Shown piece by piece: positions 21,604-31,529 of a stretch of 64,000 nucleotides of DNA. Each line of letters begins with the position of its first letter. The first letter of the stretch is position 1. The DNA lies in NCBI GenBank assembly GCA_024291935.2, contig CM044320.1:29418001-29482000 (forward strand), given 5' to 3'. Origin of the DNA: Okapia johnstoni. Lineage: Eukaryota; Chordata; Mammalia; Artiodactyla; Giraffidae. The position numbers and the translations under genes are program-made. The notes beneath the pieces are model-generated. The model was given only the letters and a program-made list of their open reading frames with translations, ran no database searches and was not told the DNA's origin.

Positions 21604-21754
21604 ATTTTAAACCTCTGTCTTTGGGAAAAAAATGATGATTGTTTCCCACCAACTGTCTAAAGTTCTAATTTAAGTTTGTATCAGTATAATAGTTCATATC
21701 TGAATAAGCAGTGACTTGCTTATTGATAATTTGTTACTGCATTCTTTGTGTTAG

Positions 21755-21962
21755 GGCTTCCCAGGTGGATCAGTGGTAAAGAATCCATCTGCCAATGCAG
21801 GAGACGCAGGAGACATAGGTTCAATCCCCTGAATTGGGAATATCCTCTGGAGTAGGAAACGGCAACTCACTCCAGTATTCTTGCCTGGAGAATCCCAGGG
21901 ACAGAGGGGCCTAGCAGGCTACAGTCCATAGTGTCACAGAGTCGGACACGACTGAGCTACAC
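21755..21962 (+). mobile_element. Bov-tA SINE
   Basis: Head 'gggcttcccaggtggatcag' with a B-box-like 'ggttcaatccc', body to 'gagtcggacacgactgagct'. No convincing TSD beyond a short 'tgtta'. Confidence 0.93.
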
Positions 21963-22299
21963 CGTGTTTATGTTAACAAACCATCCAAAGAGCCATTGGA
22001 GGAATTCAGGTAAAGTGTTACCATGTCCTCCGGGGACTGGACTTTGTTCAAAGATAATCTAACAGTTAAAACAAGGAGAAAATTAAATCTCACATTCTTT
22101 TTCCTTCCTTTGTCACTCGACTAACACGCTGCTTCTTTACTTCAAAATTTTAAAAATAAATACAGACTGACTCACTGATTCGGTGTACTGGTTTTCTCTT
22201 TAACTTCTGATTCAAGGCTGATATACTGACCCTATTTTTAGTGATGGTTTTAAACCGCTTCTTTGCTCTTCTCAAGGTAACCTTGGTGATAGTGTTACA
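21963..22299. other. Unassigned DNA upstream of an RT relic
   Basis: No gene or repeat is recognised. It may include more of the decayed LINE that becomes readable after 22300. Confidence 0.35.
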
Positions 22300-22650
22300 T
22301 TTGTTCATTATCATTTTTTAAGCAGCAACTATCTCTATTGATTTGTCTGTGGCCTTTGATTCAGTGAATCACAACATATTGCTATTTGAGTGTCCCTCAA
22401 TTTGGCAAAGTTTAACTATAGTGGAATGGTTCTCAGGCTACATTAGTGAATAAGCCCCAGTCATTTTGTTTAATGGTGTTGAATCTGAGGTGAAAATGTT
22501 ACATTCAAAGTTACCTCAGGAGCTAATTATGAGGCTTTTTACTTTTTCAGTTTTTATTAATGACCTGCCAACATCGTATAGTTCATGAAATGCTCTGAAC
22601 GTGTACATGCTGATGATATGACCTCAGACCCAGCAAGAACTCAGGCAGTA
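22300..22650 (+). pseudogene. Decayed non-LTR reverse transcriptase (CR1/L2-like)
   Basis: Reading the plus strand from about 22323 gives ATISIDLSVAFDSVNHNILL, the aspartate-bearing RT motif of CR1/L2-group LINEs. Then come 'WFSGYIS', 'LFNGVESEV', a degraded 'LPQELIMRLFTFSVFINDLP' (compare GVPQGS..GPLLF..YINDLP) and, after a frame change, 'ADDM' near 22610. At least two stops and a frameshift interrupt it. The motif order matches palm subdomains A, B and C. It is not L1 (different motifs) and not BovB (compare 55128-55652). The exact family is unresolved; an L3, CR1 or X-LINE relic is most likely. Confidence 0.72.
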
Positions 22651-23517
22651 CGAAGGCATTGTGTGTTTAGAAATTTATTAAGTGATGTTCACAATACAGA
22701 TACATATTTTACACAAAATATACAAGTTCACAATTTTTAAAACTACACAGAGCAATCCTGGGGACTTGTACATTTGGTTACTTTATAAGTAGAAATAAGA
22801 GCACATGAGGAAGTGTATATCTGGGCCTTTATACGCAATTCTATCCCATATTAAAAACAGTATATTTTTTAGTTGGTAAAAATTTCACATTTCAGACATA
22901 TGTTATTTCCCACTAAAGAATTCAAAAATAACATTTAGCTTCATTACACCCATCTCTTTGAATGTAAATGTGGAGGTATAATTTCTCCAGAATTTTCTTA
23001 AGTTCAATCAGTTATTAAGTGGCCAAAATTCTCCACAGTAACAAAAGATTCTTTGAGACTAGCTTGCCAAGTGCAACTTGATATTCATCCATCTGCTCAA
23101 ACATATATAAAGTTGGATTGTACATTGAGTATATTCTATATGTTTTGGAGTAACTTCTAAACTCACAGAAACATTTTTCCTCCCTTCTTTGTAGAGGAGG
23201 ACAGGGTACTGGATCACATTTAGTATAATAGGATTTCCCACAGTTTTATTGCACCAAAGCAGAGGAATTGATTTTTTAGAGAGAGAAAGAGAACAAATCT
23301 GGTTGGATGGCTTTTGTGCCTGGGTTTTCAGGACATCCCTGGGCTCATCAGCAGCACAGACCTTGGGTTCCCTGGAGTCTCTTCAGAAGCTCGCAATAAA
23401 CCTTCCTTTTCTGTAGAAACTGTGCATATACTAATGACACAGAGATGAGAGGGATATGATTTTTGTACTCAAGCAACTTATATTTCAATGGGCTATACAG
23501 TGGTTAAGAAACTGTGT
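22651..23517. other. Unassigned DNA
   Basis: No repeat or gene is recognised over about 870 bp. It may include the 3' part of the RT-bearing element, but nothing is alignable by eye. Confidence 0.4.
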
Positions 23518-23531
23518 TCTGAGCAAAGTTG

Positions 23532-23765
23532 GGGCTTCCTAGGTGGCTCAGTGATAAAGAATCCACTGAGAGAGAATCCTGCCAAAAATACAGGAGGCAC
23601 AGGAGATGCAGGTCAGACCCCTAGGTCAGGAAGATCCCTGGAGTAGGAAATGATAACTCACTCCAGTATTCTTACCTGGAGGACCTCAAGGGCAGAGGAG
23701 TCTTGTGGGCTACATAGTTCACAGGGTTGCAAAGAGGGGGACACAACTGAGCAGACTGAGCACAA
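23532..23765 (+). mobile_element. Bov-tA SINE with internal expansion
   Basis: Flanked by TCTGAGCAA[A/G]GTTG at 23518-23531 and 23766-23779 (one mismatch). The head region carries an extra 'ccactgagagagaatcctgc' stretch compared with other copies here, so it is longer than usual. Confidence 0.92.
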
Positions 23766-23779
23766 TCTGAGCAAGGTTG

Positions 23780-24265
23780 CCTAGTTTCAGTTAACTCCTT
23801 CTGCTCCTGTCACTGAATCCACCTTTCTACTGCTCACCTTATGATAATTCAATAAGTTTAGAGATGAGTTGTTGGGACAAGAAATAATGACTTTATGAAG
23901 AGCCAGCAGACTGAGAGGATTGTGGACTAGTGTCCCAAAGAGCCATCTTATCTGAATCTGAATTCAGGCTTGTTTTGTATTAAAACAGGAGGGGTGTGGT
24001 TGGTTGTTGCAAACATCTTGGTGCCAGAATCCTTGGTTTTTTGCATCTGTCCACATAGGTCAGGTCATGTTGTTCCTGTATATTTCCAACAAGACAAATG
24101 TTATTCTCTGTTGTGCAAATTTTTACCTCTATATGAATGGAAAATTATACTTTTAAAGGTCAGAGCCTTGAGAGTGGGCTATCCTATATTTTTCAGGCTA
24201 TAGGCAACATTCTTAACTTGCAGAAAAAGCAATAGAATGCAAAAATCAATGTAAAAGAAACATCC
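23780..24265. other. Unassigned DNA
   Basis: No gene or repeat is recognised. The 77-codon frame at 23970-24203 has no motif. Confidence 0.4.
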
Positions 24266-24650
24266 AATATGGAGTCAGATTTGTTCTTCCCTAATACACT
24301 GATATTAACTGAGTAACTTCGGGCAAGTTGCTTGTCCTCTCTGGCTTCAGTTTCCTTGTCACTAATATGGGGACCATAATCAAACCCACCTCATAGAGTT
24401 GCCAAGGGTTAAATTAAATGGTGGTGGTTTAGTCATTAAGTCTTGTCTGACTCTTGCAACCAGGCTCTTCTGTCCATAGGATTCTCCAGGCAAGAATACT
24501 GGAGTGGGTTGACATTTCCTTCTCCAGGGGATCTTCCTGACCCAGGAATAGAACCCAGGTCTCCTGCATTGCAGGCAGATTCTTTACTGACTGAGCTACA
24601 AGGGAAGCCCTTAAAATAGATAATACATTTCAAAGGTTTACATTAAGTGA
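24266..24650 (+). repeat. MIR SINE interrupted by Bov-tA
   Basis: MIR sense features run in order: 'tatggagtcagatttg', 'cgggcaagttgcttgtcctc', 'ttcagtttccttgtcacta' and 'cctcatagagttgcc'. After the Bov-tA (24420-24609) it resumes with 'agataatacatttcaaag'. This is an ancient SINE with a younger ruminant SINE inside it. Confidence 0.85.
24420..24609 (-). mobile_element. Bov-tA SINE nested in MIR
   Basis: Antisense Bov-tA from 'ggtggtttagtcattaagtc' to 'ctgagctacaagggaagccc'. TTAAA-type sequence is present on both sides, but the MIR itself is AT-rich there, so the TSD is not certain. Confidence 0.9.
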
Positions 24651-24849
24651 CATACATAGAAAGTGATGAAAAAATAATTAACTCTGATTCTTATTTTTTT
24701 AAATGAACAGTGAACAATAAAGTAAGTGCTATAGAAGTATAAACAAAACATTCCAAGAGCACAGGAGGAAAATTGATCAATTCTGACTTGAGATGGTGAT
24801 TGGATTAGAGAGAATCTCATAGGAAAGATGATGTCTGATAATAATAGTC

Positions 24850-25105
24850 ACTACTAGACAGTAATTATATTGCAGTCACTGAACAGAGCACTTTAGAGGT
24901 TTGATCTTATTTAATACTCATGGTGCCCTGTAAAATGATTCTTCTTCTACAGAGGACATTGAGGCTCAGGAAGGCTGAGGAATGTGCTCCAAGTCCTCAA
25001 TCAGTGCCAGAGTCCCACCAAGGTTTGAGCACACTAACATGGAGCACTAAGGCTAAGAGCATGGAGATGCTCTTAACCACTAAACTCCATCTCCTTCTCC
25101 TTGAG
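24850..25105 (-). repeat. MIR SINE
   Basis: Antisense MIR: 'ttgaggctcaggaaggctga', then 'gttaaccactaaactcc'-like text near 25070-25090 from the tRNA-like head. Diverged. Confidence 0.65.
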
Positions 25106-25109
25106 CTCA

Positions 25110-25600
25110 TCTTGAAATGATGCATGTGAATTTGCTGGTTAAAGAGGGTGGTAGGCAGAGAAGAATCTCAGGCAGAGGAAAAATAGGTACAAAAGTATAG
25201 AAATATACATGAAAAGAGCCTGGGCCCACATGTAAAGGGCCATTTGGGCCACGCTGAAGAGTTTGGATTTGGGCTTGTGGATAAAGTGGGGAGCCAATGA
25301 AGGATATAAGAGCCACCTAGAGAAGGCACCTGATCAGGTTTTCATTTGACAGAATTACCATGGGCAATAGTTCTGGATGGAGTGGAGGGTGATGACATTA
25401 GAGGTGGGAGCATTTGGGAAGACCTGGACAAGAAGTGGTGAGAGCTTGAAATTAGACAATGGTGGATGAGTAGAGTGAAAACAACAGATTTGAGAGGCGT
25501 TTCTGTGGTGGATTGAAAAGAGTTTGATAACTGATTGTCTGAGCCAGGGAGAGAAAAGCTGAGGCCGACTCAGATCTCTGTCTCAGAGGTGGGTAATTGA
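25110..25600 (-). repeat. L2 LINE, about 490 bp
   Basis: Antisense L2 3' region: 'ctgaagagtttggatttggg', 'ggggagccaatgaaggatat', 'cacctgatcaggttttcatt'. The order agrees with the L2 3' end read backwards. Confidence 0.7.
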
Positions 25601-25660
25601 AATTAATGGAGCTGGTGAATACATGTTTACTTAATTTCCATGTAAGGATGTGTTAGGTAA

Positions 25661-25978
25661 GTGAAAATGGAAGTTGCTCAGTCATGTCTGACTCTTTGCG
25701 ACCCCATGGGCTATATAGTCCATGGAATTCTCCAGGCCAGAATACTAGAGTGGGTATAGCCTTTCCCTTCTCTAGGAAATCATCCCAACTCACGGATTGA
25801 ACCCAGGTCTCCCCCATTGCAGGTGGATTCTTTACCAGCTGAGCCACAAGGGAAGGCCAAGAACACTGGAGTGGGTAGCCCATCCCTTCTCCAGCGGATC
25901 TTCCTGACCCAGGAATCGAACCGGGGTCTCCGGCATTGCAGGCAGATTCTTTACCAACTGAGCTATCAGGGAAGCCCT
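25661..25978 (-). mobile_element. Composite Bov-tA SINE (one and a half units), 12-bp TSD
   Basis: A full antisense Bov-tA (about 25661-25858) is followed directly by a second partial copy (25859-25978) that ends in its own tRNA-like head 'ctgagctatcagggaagccc'. A single TSD, TGTGTTAG[G/A]TAA at 25649-25660 and 25979-25990, encloses both. The pair therefore inserted as one unit. Confidence 0.9.
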
Positions 25979-25990
25979 GTGTTAGATAAA

Positions 25991-26408
25991 ACCAGGGTTA
26001 AGAAATAGAAAAACTTTGAAAGGATATTTTAAGGTATGAGGGGATATTTTCAGAGGTTTAATCTTGACAATGCAAACTTCTATTGTCTCTAAGAGGAGTA
26101 AAGGAGAAATTAAAGGTACTGGCACCTTGGAAATTTTCCAATTGCTATTACAGGCTCTTAGAGGGTCAGTGGAAGTGGCAAGTATGCACAACTTTCAATT
26201 ACAGTAAAAGCTCACTGATTTGGATTAATTGGGGTAAAGGGCAGACTGACTAAATAAAAGTCTGATTTATAGAAAAAATTTAAATAAACTCAGTTTGATT
26301 ACTTTTAAGTATTTTCAGCTAAATTAACTCTTATTTTCTATTAAAAGGGATAAATTACGAAGAATGACTTGTAAATAATATGAAAAGGACCTAATCTGAA
26401 GGGCAATT
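25991..26408. other. Unassigned AT-rich DNA
   Basis: No gene or repeat is recognised. Confidence 0.4.
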
Positions 26409-26409
26409 A

Positions 26410-26495
26410 TATTTATTAATTTATTCATTCATTTAATAAATATTTATCACCTACCATATGCCAGACAATATTATTGAATGTGAATGATACTTCTA
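26410..26495 (-). repeat. L2 LINE 3'-terminal fragment
   Basis: 'ttcattcatttaataaatat' followed by 'cacctaccatatgccagaca' is the antisense L2 end. Confidence 0.65.
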
Positions 26496-26894
26496 AGTGC
26501 CACAATTATGCTTTGCTTTTAAATTAACCATTTCCTTTCTTTCCTGAGAAATCCAAACCTTGTAAACTCTTAGATAGCTGACCCCAGGATAAGTTGCCTT
26601 ATAAGCAATTTTCTGTGTCTTGCAGAAAATAAGATCTCCACTTAAATGGTCATGACTAGTGAGGCAGAAACTTGAAGTTTTTCCATAGCAGAGACTCCTA
26701 TTGGTCTCTGTGCTTCTGTTCTTACAACTCTTGCATCCATCTTTCTCTCTGCCCTGGGCACAGGTTCTAAAATGTAAATTTGACCCTGTGGGTTCCAAAC
26801 TTCATCTCCTTCCATTTTGGATGTTATCTACAGGATAACATGGAAGCAGGTTCTCTGGCGTGAAACTCAAGACTGGTGGTATATGAATCCTTAT
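26496..26894. other. Unassigned DNA
   Basis: The 101-codon minus frame at 26493-26798 has no recognisable domain, and I do not call it a gene. Confidence 0.4.
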
Positions 26895-27290
26895 CTATCT
26901 CTGTGTAACTCACTCAAAATTTGCCCCTTGCTTGCTTCACATAACCTGCTGCTCCCTGGCTCTGTATTTTTGCATATGTTGTTCCATCTGCTTAGAAGTC
27001 CATTCAAATGTTGTCCTTGAACTTTTTATTCATCTTTCAAAACTTTGATCAGGAGATATTTTCTCCTTTCTCTCCCTCTTGGGCTTGTACCTTCCTCGGC
27101 TTTACTTCTATGCTTTTGATCTCACATGTATCACATGAACATTTGTTTGTGTAAATGATTCTCTCCCCAACTAGGTAATACATTTCTTGAGACAGGGGCC
27201 TTGCTGGATTTATCTTTGTCTCTGTGGTATCAAGTACAGCGCCAGACCCAGTACAGACACTAAGAAGTATTTACTGAAGTGAGTTGAGTG
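26895..27290 (+). repeat. L2 LINE 3' end
   Basis: Sense L2: 'tatgttgttccatctgctta', 'tcatctttcaaaactttgat', then 'ggtaatacatttcttgagac' and 'cagacccagtacagacacta' near the 3' end. Confidence 0.75.
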
Positions 27291-29209
27291 AAATATTCTT
27301 AGCTCATGTGGATTCTATCAAAGCTTCTTGTTTTGCTTTTTTATTCTGGTCTCTAACAATTCAGTTTACTCTCACTTGTCATATGAGAAGGAAGAAGTAC
27401 CTGGTAAAATTGAAAAATCAGGTAATGTTATCTCTTTTTACAAATTTGGCTTGAAAGGGTGTTTTCTAAAGATGGATATGTGTTTTCTTGCCTCTAGATT
27501 AAATTTTTCTATATACTCCTCTCTCATTCCTTCAGCTTACTCCCATCACATCTTCTATCAACGTCTCCCTATCATTGTCGGTATAGGTTCAAAGTCAACT
27601 CCATAATTAAATAAGAACTTCCTCCTTAAATCGTACTTCAGTGATGTATCATCAAAAACTCAGAAGATTTCACATTTGGAGGTTAGGCATATGTAAGTGC
27701 TGTAGTTCACCGCCATAAATTCCTGCTACGTTTGGTCCCCTGACTGTTAGCTTTCTCTACTGTCCAGCTCTCCCAGCAGTTCTGTCTTAAGGCACCTCAC
27801 AGCAACTGATCACTATGACAGGAAGAGAAGCAATTAATTAGATTAATGTTCAAAGAGTCCTCTTCAAGTTGTCAATACCCATATTTATATCATAATGCTG
27901 CAATTTTGGCAGAATTATTTGCTTTTTATGAAAATCTGATGCAGCAATTTTCAGATTTCCTAACATGAATCAAAAATTTGAAAAACACACAGATACATAT
28001 CCATACTCCTGTTAACATTTCTCTATTTTAAGTAATTTTACATTTTGTGACTTGGGCTGGGGAAAAATGATTAACCAAATATTTTAAGAAGGGGTTTTCA
28101 AACAGACTTTCCAGACCAGTTGTAAAAAGCCAAGTCATTCTGATATAACTTTATCTTTAAAACAGTTAAGTAATAGGATCAACTTAAGCATTTTTGGTCT
28201 TTGCTGACTAATAGCAATGTACAAAGAGAATGGTGAAAGGATTTTTCATAATATTTGTTGGAAAGTAATTTAGTAATTTGAGATCTTTCTAAAGTGCTAC
28301 AGGATGTACCATAGTATGTATAAGGCTTTAACACAAACCCACACATACACAGAGCATTAGAAGAGGAAACAAACAGAGTGGTCTCTGAAACTAACCACAG
28401 AAAAAAGTAGTAGAACTCAAAAGTAGGAGGGTTTTCTAATGTTTCTCAGTGAACTAAAGGCCATCCCATATTTCCACATACCCAAATGTTCTAGAAGTTG
28501 GTGTTTAGGACAGTGCATGTAATTAGACGTAAGGATGTCTTTGGGGACTTAGTAACATTTCGCCTGGATGGACTCCTATTGTTACCTATTAGTGAGTTAG
28601 CAGAAAATAATAAGACATAGCGATAGATATTTTTTCCACGTCCTTGTGCTCTGTTCAAAAATGCTGATCATTTTACTTGCAGCCTACATTCAGAAATTTG
28701 ACTCCATTTTATGTCACTGAAATAGACACATTTAATGCTGGTGAAAAGCTTTTGTGAAAGGCTTCACCTCATCTTTGACTATAATGTGAAAGAAGTTAAT
28801 CAATTAAGGATTGATTGATCCTATCATGAAGGATCATAAATTCTACAACTGTTGTCACCAGGACTATATTTGACCTCACTGTTTGTATTATTACTCATCA
28901 AATTTGCATTATTACTAACACCACAGACAGCAGAAGGAGAGACACTCTCTCTGGTGTTTGTTTAAAGGAACCTCCAGCAGGGGTGTCCTTAATAATAGTC
29001 TGTGAGATGCCAATCAGTACACAGATTCAACTCTACATTTCAACTGTGTTGATACATAGTATTTTAGCTTCTTGAAAGTGCAAGATGCATGAAATAATCT
29101 ATGTTTAGTATCCAAGGAAAGTCATTTTGTGCCACCAGGTAAATATCCATTTAAAAAGAGACAACAAGGTCAGTTCCGTTGGCTTCCAGTTCTGGAGATG
29201 GGCCTTTTG
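27291..29209. other. Unassigned DNA, about 1.9 kb
   Basis: The second longest stretch without a recognised repeat. Frames such as 27328-27606 plus (92 codons) have no motif, and no splice-flanked exon is evident. It is probably unique intergenic or intronic sequence. Confidence 0.45.
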
Positions 29210-29219
29210 ATAATCTTGG

Positions 29220-29400
29220 TGTCGGCGGCTTAATTGCTAAGTTGTGTCTTTGTGACCCTATGAACTGTAGTCCACTAGGCTCCTCTGTCCATGGGGTTTG
29301 TCAGACAAGGATACTGGAGTGGGGTCGCCATTTCTTCAGGGGATCTTCCTGACCCAGGGAAGGAACTTGAGTCACCTGCATTGCAGTCAGATTCCTGACC
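29220..29400 (-). mobile_element. Bov-tA SINE with 10-bp TSD
   Basis: Antisense body and head ('gcattgcagtcagattcctg') flanked by ATAATCTTGG at 29210-29219 and 29401-29410. Its 5' head is slightly shortened. Confidence 0.92.
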
Positions 29401-29410
29401 ATAATCTTGG

Positions 29411-29894
29411 GGGATACATTTTGGAATTGCGTTTTGGTAAAGGCAAACCTGAAGAGAACCTGTGAGTAACATCCCTGGGCTATCTGTTCTGTTTTTTTTT
29501 TTTTTTTCTTTTTGCCCAGGTCCCAGTGTAGCAGCACATGAATGCATTAATGCATATGCACTTGCTTGGGGGAGGTGATAGGGATGGCGGGGAATTTTGG
29601 ATAGTTCCCAACTGGTAATGATATCTAAAATAAATGAAGAGAGCCTTCCTTGCTTTATTACGCCCGTTAGCACAATTCACCCGGCATTATTAAATGCCCG
29701 TTATGTGAAAGATCCAGGGATCCAAAGTCAAGTTGATGAAATAAATAGTCATAAAAACTCTAATCATGAAAATTCATGGTCCAAAAAGCTCTGCTTAATA
29801 ATTGTCCTTGTGAATCAGCCCTTTCTCCAGTGTCTCTTAATTCTGAACTTGGCTGACCTGGCTGTAGGTCAGATATTTACTGCAGGCACGCACT
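29411..29894. other. Unassigned DNA with T-run and palindromes
   Basis: A T-run at about 29492-29508 is followed at 29542-29560 by overlapping perfect palindromes. No SINE body is attached to the T-run. Frames here run into the neighbouring SINE and are not genes. Confidence 0.45.
29542..29560. promoter_or_regulatory. Overlapping ATGCAT palindromes (POU-like)
   Basis: ATGCATTAATGCAT (29542-29555) is a perfect 14-bp palindrome. It overlaps TGCATATGCA (29551-29560), a perfect 10-bp palindrome. The string ATGCATATGCAC matches 11 of 12 positions of the ATGCATATGCAT element bound by POU (Oct) dimers. That this is a bound site is inference only. Confidence 0.25.
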
Positions 29895-30075
29895 CATTTT
29901 TTCATTCATTCATTCATTCAGTTAACACATTTATTGAGCACTGAATATGCATACATACTATAACAGTTGCTAAGACTGGATACAAGGGTTAGGGGAAAAA
30001 ACAAACTTTTTGTTCTTATGGAGAAGGCAGTCTAGTGTAATAAACTAATATGTTCAGCTGGCCAATATAATTCTA
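29895..30075 (-). repeat. L2 LINE 3'-terminal fragment
   Basis: (ATTC)n followed by 'acacatttattgagcactga' and 'tggagaaggcagtctagtgt', which is the antisense L2 end. Confidence 0.7.
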
Positions 30076-31027
30076 ATTCACAATCAGGCAGCATTCAGAC
30101 ATCTTTATAAGAAAAGGCAGAAACTCAGCTACCTGCCTCATTATAGCTGTTTTCTCCTGGGGTCATTTCCTATGCTAACTGCCTTCAATAGCTGCTGAGT
30201 TTTTCTGACTTATACCACAGATTTTCACTCTCACTCTTTCTCTATTGATTCCAGCTGTTATAAAATTCTTGGCTGAGTTAGTTAATTAGTTCACTCTGCC
30301 AGGACTTCTGTTTGTGGCTCTTGCCTTCAACTCTGAGCCTTAAACTCTGATATCTGGCCCTCCCTCCTCTCTTAGTGGTACTCACCCCAGAACCTCTGGT
30401 GCATTCTGAGGTTCACCTCTGGTCTCTATGAGGCTATTGCTACCGGGGTTCTGTCACTGCACCCAGACAGTTTAGGGCGTTTATGCCAATATGAGGGGGT
30501 ATCTACAGATAGCTCTGGTTGGGCCTATTCTCAGTGTAAATGAGGGTACTGTTGTTTCTCTCCACCACATGCAGTACAATGACCAACCACACTCATGACC
30601 CAGCATGTAAAACAATAAGCATTGATTTAGCTTATGTGTCTGTGAGTGGACACAGCAGTTCTGTTCTTGCCTCGTTAGTCATTGGAAGAACAGATTTATT
30701 GACTTTTGCTGGGCCCCACGCTTGGACAACTGGGCTGATTCAGTCCTACTGTTCACCTTCCAACAGGCCCATTTTCATGGCAGAGGCAGAGTTCTGAGAA
30801 ACAGAGAAAGCAGATAAGGCTCCTTTAGGTCTAGGCTCAAAAATGAGAAAGCATCAGTTTCACTGATTTATTTTTGGTCAAAGTAAGTTACAAGTGCAGC
30901 ACAGAATTTGAAGTAGAAAAGTTAACCCTGGCCCCTCCAGAACAAAGTAGCTGCCGTCATGATTGTAAGGAGAATGGAAAACTGGGACTGCTTTTTTGCA
31001 ATCAATCTTCCACAATGAACTGGTTTA
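30076..31027. other. Unassigned DNA, possible ancient repeat at 30590-30800
   Basis: No gene is recognised. The part near 30600-30730 ('tagcttatgtgtctgtgagt', 'gacttttgctgggcc') has the flavour of an old mammalian interspersed repeat, similar in style to 60565-60990, but I cannot name it. Confidence 0.35.
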
Positions 31028-31035
31028 CAACTTTT

Positions 31036-31519
31036 TTTTTTTTAAATATTGGCTGTCCCGGGTCTTTGTTTTAGTGTGTGGGCTCCGTAGTTGTGGCCTG
31101 ATGGTTTAGTTACCCTGAGGCACATGGGATCTTATTTCCCCTGTGAGTGTGCTAAGTTGCTTCAGTCATGTCTGATTCTTTGCAACCCCATGGACCATAA
31201 CCCGACAGGTTCCTCTGTCCATGGGATTCTCCAGGCAAGAATACTGGAGTGGGTTCCCATGCCCTCCTCCAGGGTATCTTCCCGACCCAGGGATTGAACC
31301 CTCATCTTTTATGTCTCCTGTGGGTTCTTGACCACTAGCACCATCTGGGAAACCCCCAAAATGCCAAGAAAGACCCAGGGATCAAACCTGGGTCAGATGC
31401 ATCATTGTAGGCAAACTCGTTACTGTCTGAGCCAGCAGTGAAGCTCCCATGAATCAAACCTGTGTCCCTGGCACTGGAATGTGGATTCTTAACTGCTGGA
31501 CCACCAGGAAAGTCCTCTT
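31036..31519 (-). mobile_element. CHR-type SINE split by Bov-tA pieces
   Basis: The left half (31036-31140) has a T-run, 'ttggctgtcccgggtctttg' and 'gcacatgggatcttatttcc'. The right half (31447-31519) has 'catgaatcaaacctgtgtcc' and 'ctgctggaccaccaggaaag'. They join into one antisense CHR SINE. CAACTTTT flanks it at 31028-31035 and 31520-31527. Confidence 0.85.
31141..31446 (-). mobile_element. Bov-tA SINE plus partial second unit, nested in CHR
   Basis: A full antisense Bov-tA (31141-31356) is followed by a second head-proximal piece (31357-31446: 'agacccagggatcaaacctg', 'ctgtctgagccagcagtgaa'). The arrangement resembles the composite at 25661-25978, although the two units are more diverged here. 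Confidence 0.82.
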
Positions 31520-31529
31520 CAACTTTTAA

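Noticed and set aside
29275..29673. 132-codon minus-strand frame
   Set aside because: It runs from a T-run region into a Bov-tA SINE and contains a poly-lysine run translated from the T-run; no domain.
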